From Pantoea conspicua (GTDB taxonomy: Bacteria; Pseudomonadota; Gammaproteobacteria; Enterobacterales; Enterobacteriaceae), in the NCBI RefSeq assembly GCF_002095315.1, contig NZ_MLFN01000032.1:1-45778 (forward strand): a stretch of 45,778 bases of DNA. The letters are read 5' to 3'. The first letter of the stretch is position 1. Every line of letters begins with the position of its first letter. A program made the translations under genes and the position numbers. Positions 44,640 through 45,778 of this stretch are shown here, one piece after another. The notes under the pieces were generated by a model. The model saw nothing but the letters and a program-made list of their open reading frames with translations. It did not search any database and had not been told where the DNA came from.

Positions 44640-45778
44640 TCAGACCGGTTTCCCCTTTAGTAATTTCCTCACCCAGTAACGATTCGGATTGAGTGCTGCC
44701 AGCGTACTGGCATCCAGAGGCTGCGGCTCGCCCGCCAGCTGAGCTGCCAGCACCTCAGCCGCCAGCGGTGCGCTGCATAAGCCGCGTGAACCGAGCGCGC
44801 CAAACAGATAGAGCCCGTTAAAGCCAGGCGCATCCGCAATCGTGCTGCCTGCCAACTGCTGTGCCGGTAAATCGGCGTAGCCTGCCAGCGTGGCGGCATA
44901 ATCCGGCACGCTGCCGACCATCGGCAGATGGTCGCGGGTGGCGCAGCGCACGCCGTTACGTGCTTCGCCTGCGCTGATGTCTACCGTGTCGGTCCAGCGG
45001 TTATCGGGCAGGCACTGTTGCAGACGACTGCGGTTCTGCTGCTGATCGTCCTCCCGATAAGCGGTATCAGTATCGCCACGATGATAGCTGGCACCGATGC
45101 AGTGGGTGCCGAACTGCGGGCTGACCGGCGTCAGATAACCTTCATAGCAGAGTACGGCCTGCAGTGCAGCCAGTTCAGGCGTCGAGGGAACGTGACTCAC
45201 CTGGCCCGCCACCGGATAGATCGGCAGCGGCGCGCTCTGGGTAAATTCACTGATGGCATGACCATTCGCCAGCACCACCGTCGGATGGCGCACCGCCGGG
45301 CGGTCGCTGAACGACAGCGTCCACTGTTCACCGTCTTGCGCCAGCCCGGTCACCCGATGCAGCCAGTGAATCCGCAATCCCTGGGTTTCGCCGTGCGCCA
45401 GCATTGCCGCGGTCAGTTCGGCCGGTGACAGCCAGCCGCCCTGCGGATAGAAAATCCCGCCACAGCCGAGCGTCACGCCCGCCAGCGCTTCCGCCTGTGC
45501 AGTATCAACCCCATAAGCAATATCGTCAGGTAATCCCATCGCCAGCATCTGTTCAGTTTTTTTGCGACTTTTTTTCGTCCCAGCCGAGTTGCAACACGCC
45601 GCTCCAGCGATGCTCATACGGCAGCGACAGCCGATCATAGAGGCGACGGGCAAAGCTGAACGCCGCCGGAAAGAAGGTGGCGATGGCCGGGTCGTGCTGA
45701 TTAAGCAACGGATAGAGCGCGCCCTGACGGTTGCCGGATGCGCCCAGCGCCGGCGCGTCATCAGCGCAATAGAGCGTC
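44640..45778 (-). CDS. mnmC: MnmC, tRNA mnm5s2U biosynthesis enzyme: 3' part, frame broken by one extra base; 5' end lies beyond the window
   Basis: MnmC is bifunctional. Its C-terminal FAD-dependent oxidase turns cmnm5s2U34 into nm5s2U, and the N-terminal methyltransferase makes mnm5s2U. Only the oxidase domain is inside the window. In the outer part (45576-45778) the frame reads [20 protein letters not shown] and LGWDE, as in E. coli. It then shifts, and from about 45568 inward the correct frame is the one with [15 protein letters not shown], the [11 protein letters not shown] and [14 protein letters not shown] blocks, and the end [16 protein letters not shown]. Removing one A from the A7 run (T7 at 45569-45575) restores [11 protein letters not shown]. 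Probable sequencing error. Confidence 0.9.
   Translation of the reverse strand, partial: RSIALMTRRRWAHPATVRARSIRCLISTTRPSPPSFRRRSALPVASMIGCRCRMSIAGAACCNSAGTKKSRKKTEQMLAMGLPDDIAYGVDTAQAEALAGVTLGCGGIFYPQGGWLSPAELTAAMLAHGETQGLRIHWLHRVTGLAQDGEQWTLSFSDRPAVRHPTVVLANGHAISEFTQSAPLPIYPVAGQVSHVPSTPELAALQAVLCYEGYLTPVSPQFGTHCIGASYHRGDTDTAYREDDQQQNRSRLQQCLPDNRWTDTVDISAGEARNGVRCATRDHLPMVGSVPDYAATLAGYADLPAQQLAGSTIADAPGFNGLYLFGALGSRGLCSAPLAAEVLAAQLAGEPQPLDASTLAALNPNRYWVRKLLKGKPV

Noticed and set aside
1..45778. CRISPR arrays, insertion sequences, prophage, toxin-antitoxin or phage-defence genes
   Set aside because: No repeat-spacer array, transposase, integrase or related protein is visible; gene content is core metabolism and transport.

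Overview
The window looks like the chromosome of a gamma-proteobacterium of the order Enterobacterales, most likely Erwiniaceae (Pantoea or a close relative). Nearly every recognisable protein aligns from end to end with the E. coli K-12 protein I know, and base composition is an even mid-50s % GC. An ipdC gene beside glk, and a cytochrome c maturation operon between yfdC and mlaA, are not the E. coli arrangement. The genus is an inference. I see no insertion sequence, prophage, integrase, CRISPR array or toxin island. This is core chromosome with a few accessory pieces.

Layout. 1-4.8 kb: 3' end of a tRNA-Ala gene, nucleoside transporter nupC, manganese transporter mntH with an MntR-type operator, a His/Arg-rich secreted YpeC-like protein, and the aldo/keto reductase gpr. 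4.9-12.5 kb: indolepyruvate decarboxylase ipdC, glucokinase glk, the pyruvate-sensing two-component pair ypdA-ypdB (pyrSR), an acetyltransferase, alanine aminotransferase alaC, and a 24-codon membrane peptide (YpdK-like). 12.7-17.6 kb: an EmrAB-like efflux pair divergent from an IclR-type regulator, followed by a universal stress protein and a membrane-anchored protein of unknown function. 17.8-23.6 kb: two small lipoproteins, an SMP-30 lactonase, the MFS carrier yhjX, an AriR/YmgB-like small protein, an EamA exporter divergent from an AraC-type regulator, and an unrecognised small gene. 23.8-32.1 kb: tRNA-Arg(CCT), yfdC, and ccmABCDEFGHI. 32.2-39.9 kb: mlaA, fadL, yfcZ, fadI-fadJ, sixA, smrB. 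40.0-45.8 kb: prmB, aroC, mepA, yfcA, epmC, yfcL, and the 3' part of mnmC.

How the genes connect. YpdB is known in E. coli to activate yhjX through a direct repeat of GGCATTTCAT with an 11-base spacer. Here the yhjX promoter carries one perfect copy flanked on both sides by degenerate copies at exactly the same spacing, so the whole pyruvate-response circuit (sensor, regulator, target site, target gene) lies within about 13 kb. Fatty-acid uptake and beta-oxidation genes carry FadR-like operators at fadL (two) and fadI (one). The efflux/IclR intergenic region holds two near-identical 28-base repeats, each containing a promoter-like -35/-10 pair.

Data quality. At least five genes that should be continuous (SMP-30 lactonase, AraC regulator, fadJ, sixA, mnmC), and probably a sixth small gene, are broken by a single missing or extra base, mostly in short homopolymers. 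That pattern fits residual sequencing error better than gene decay, and frames at those points should be treated as provisional.
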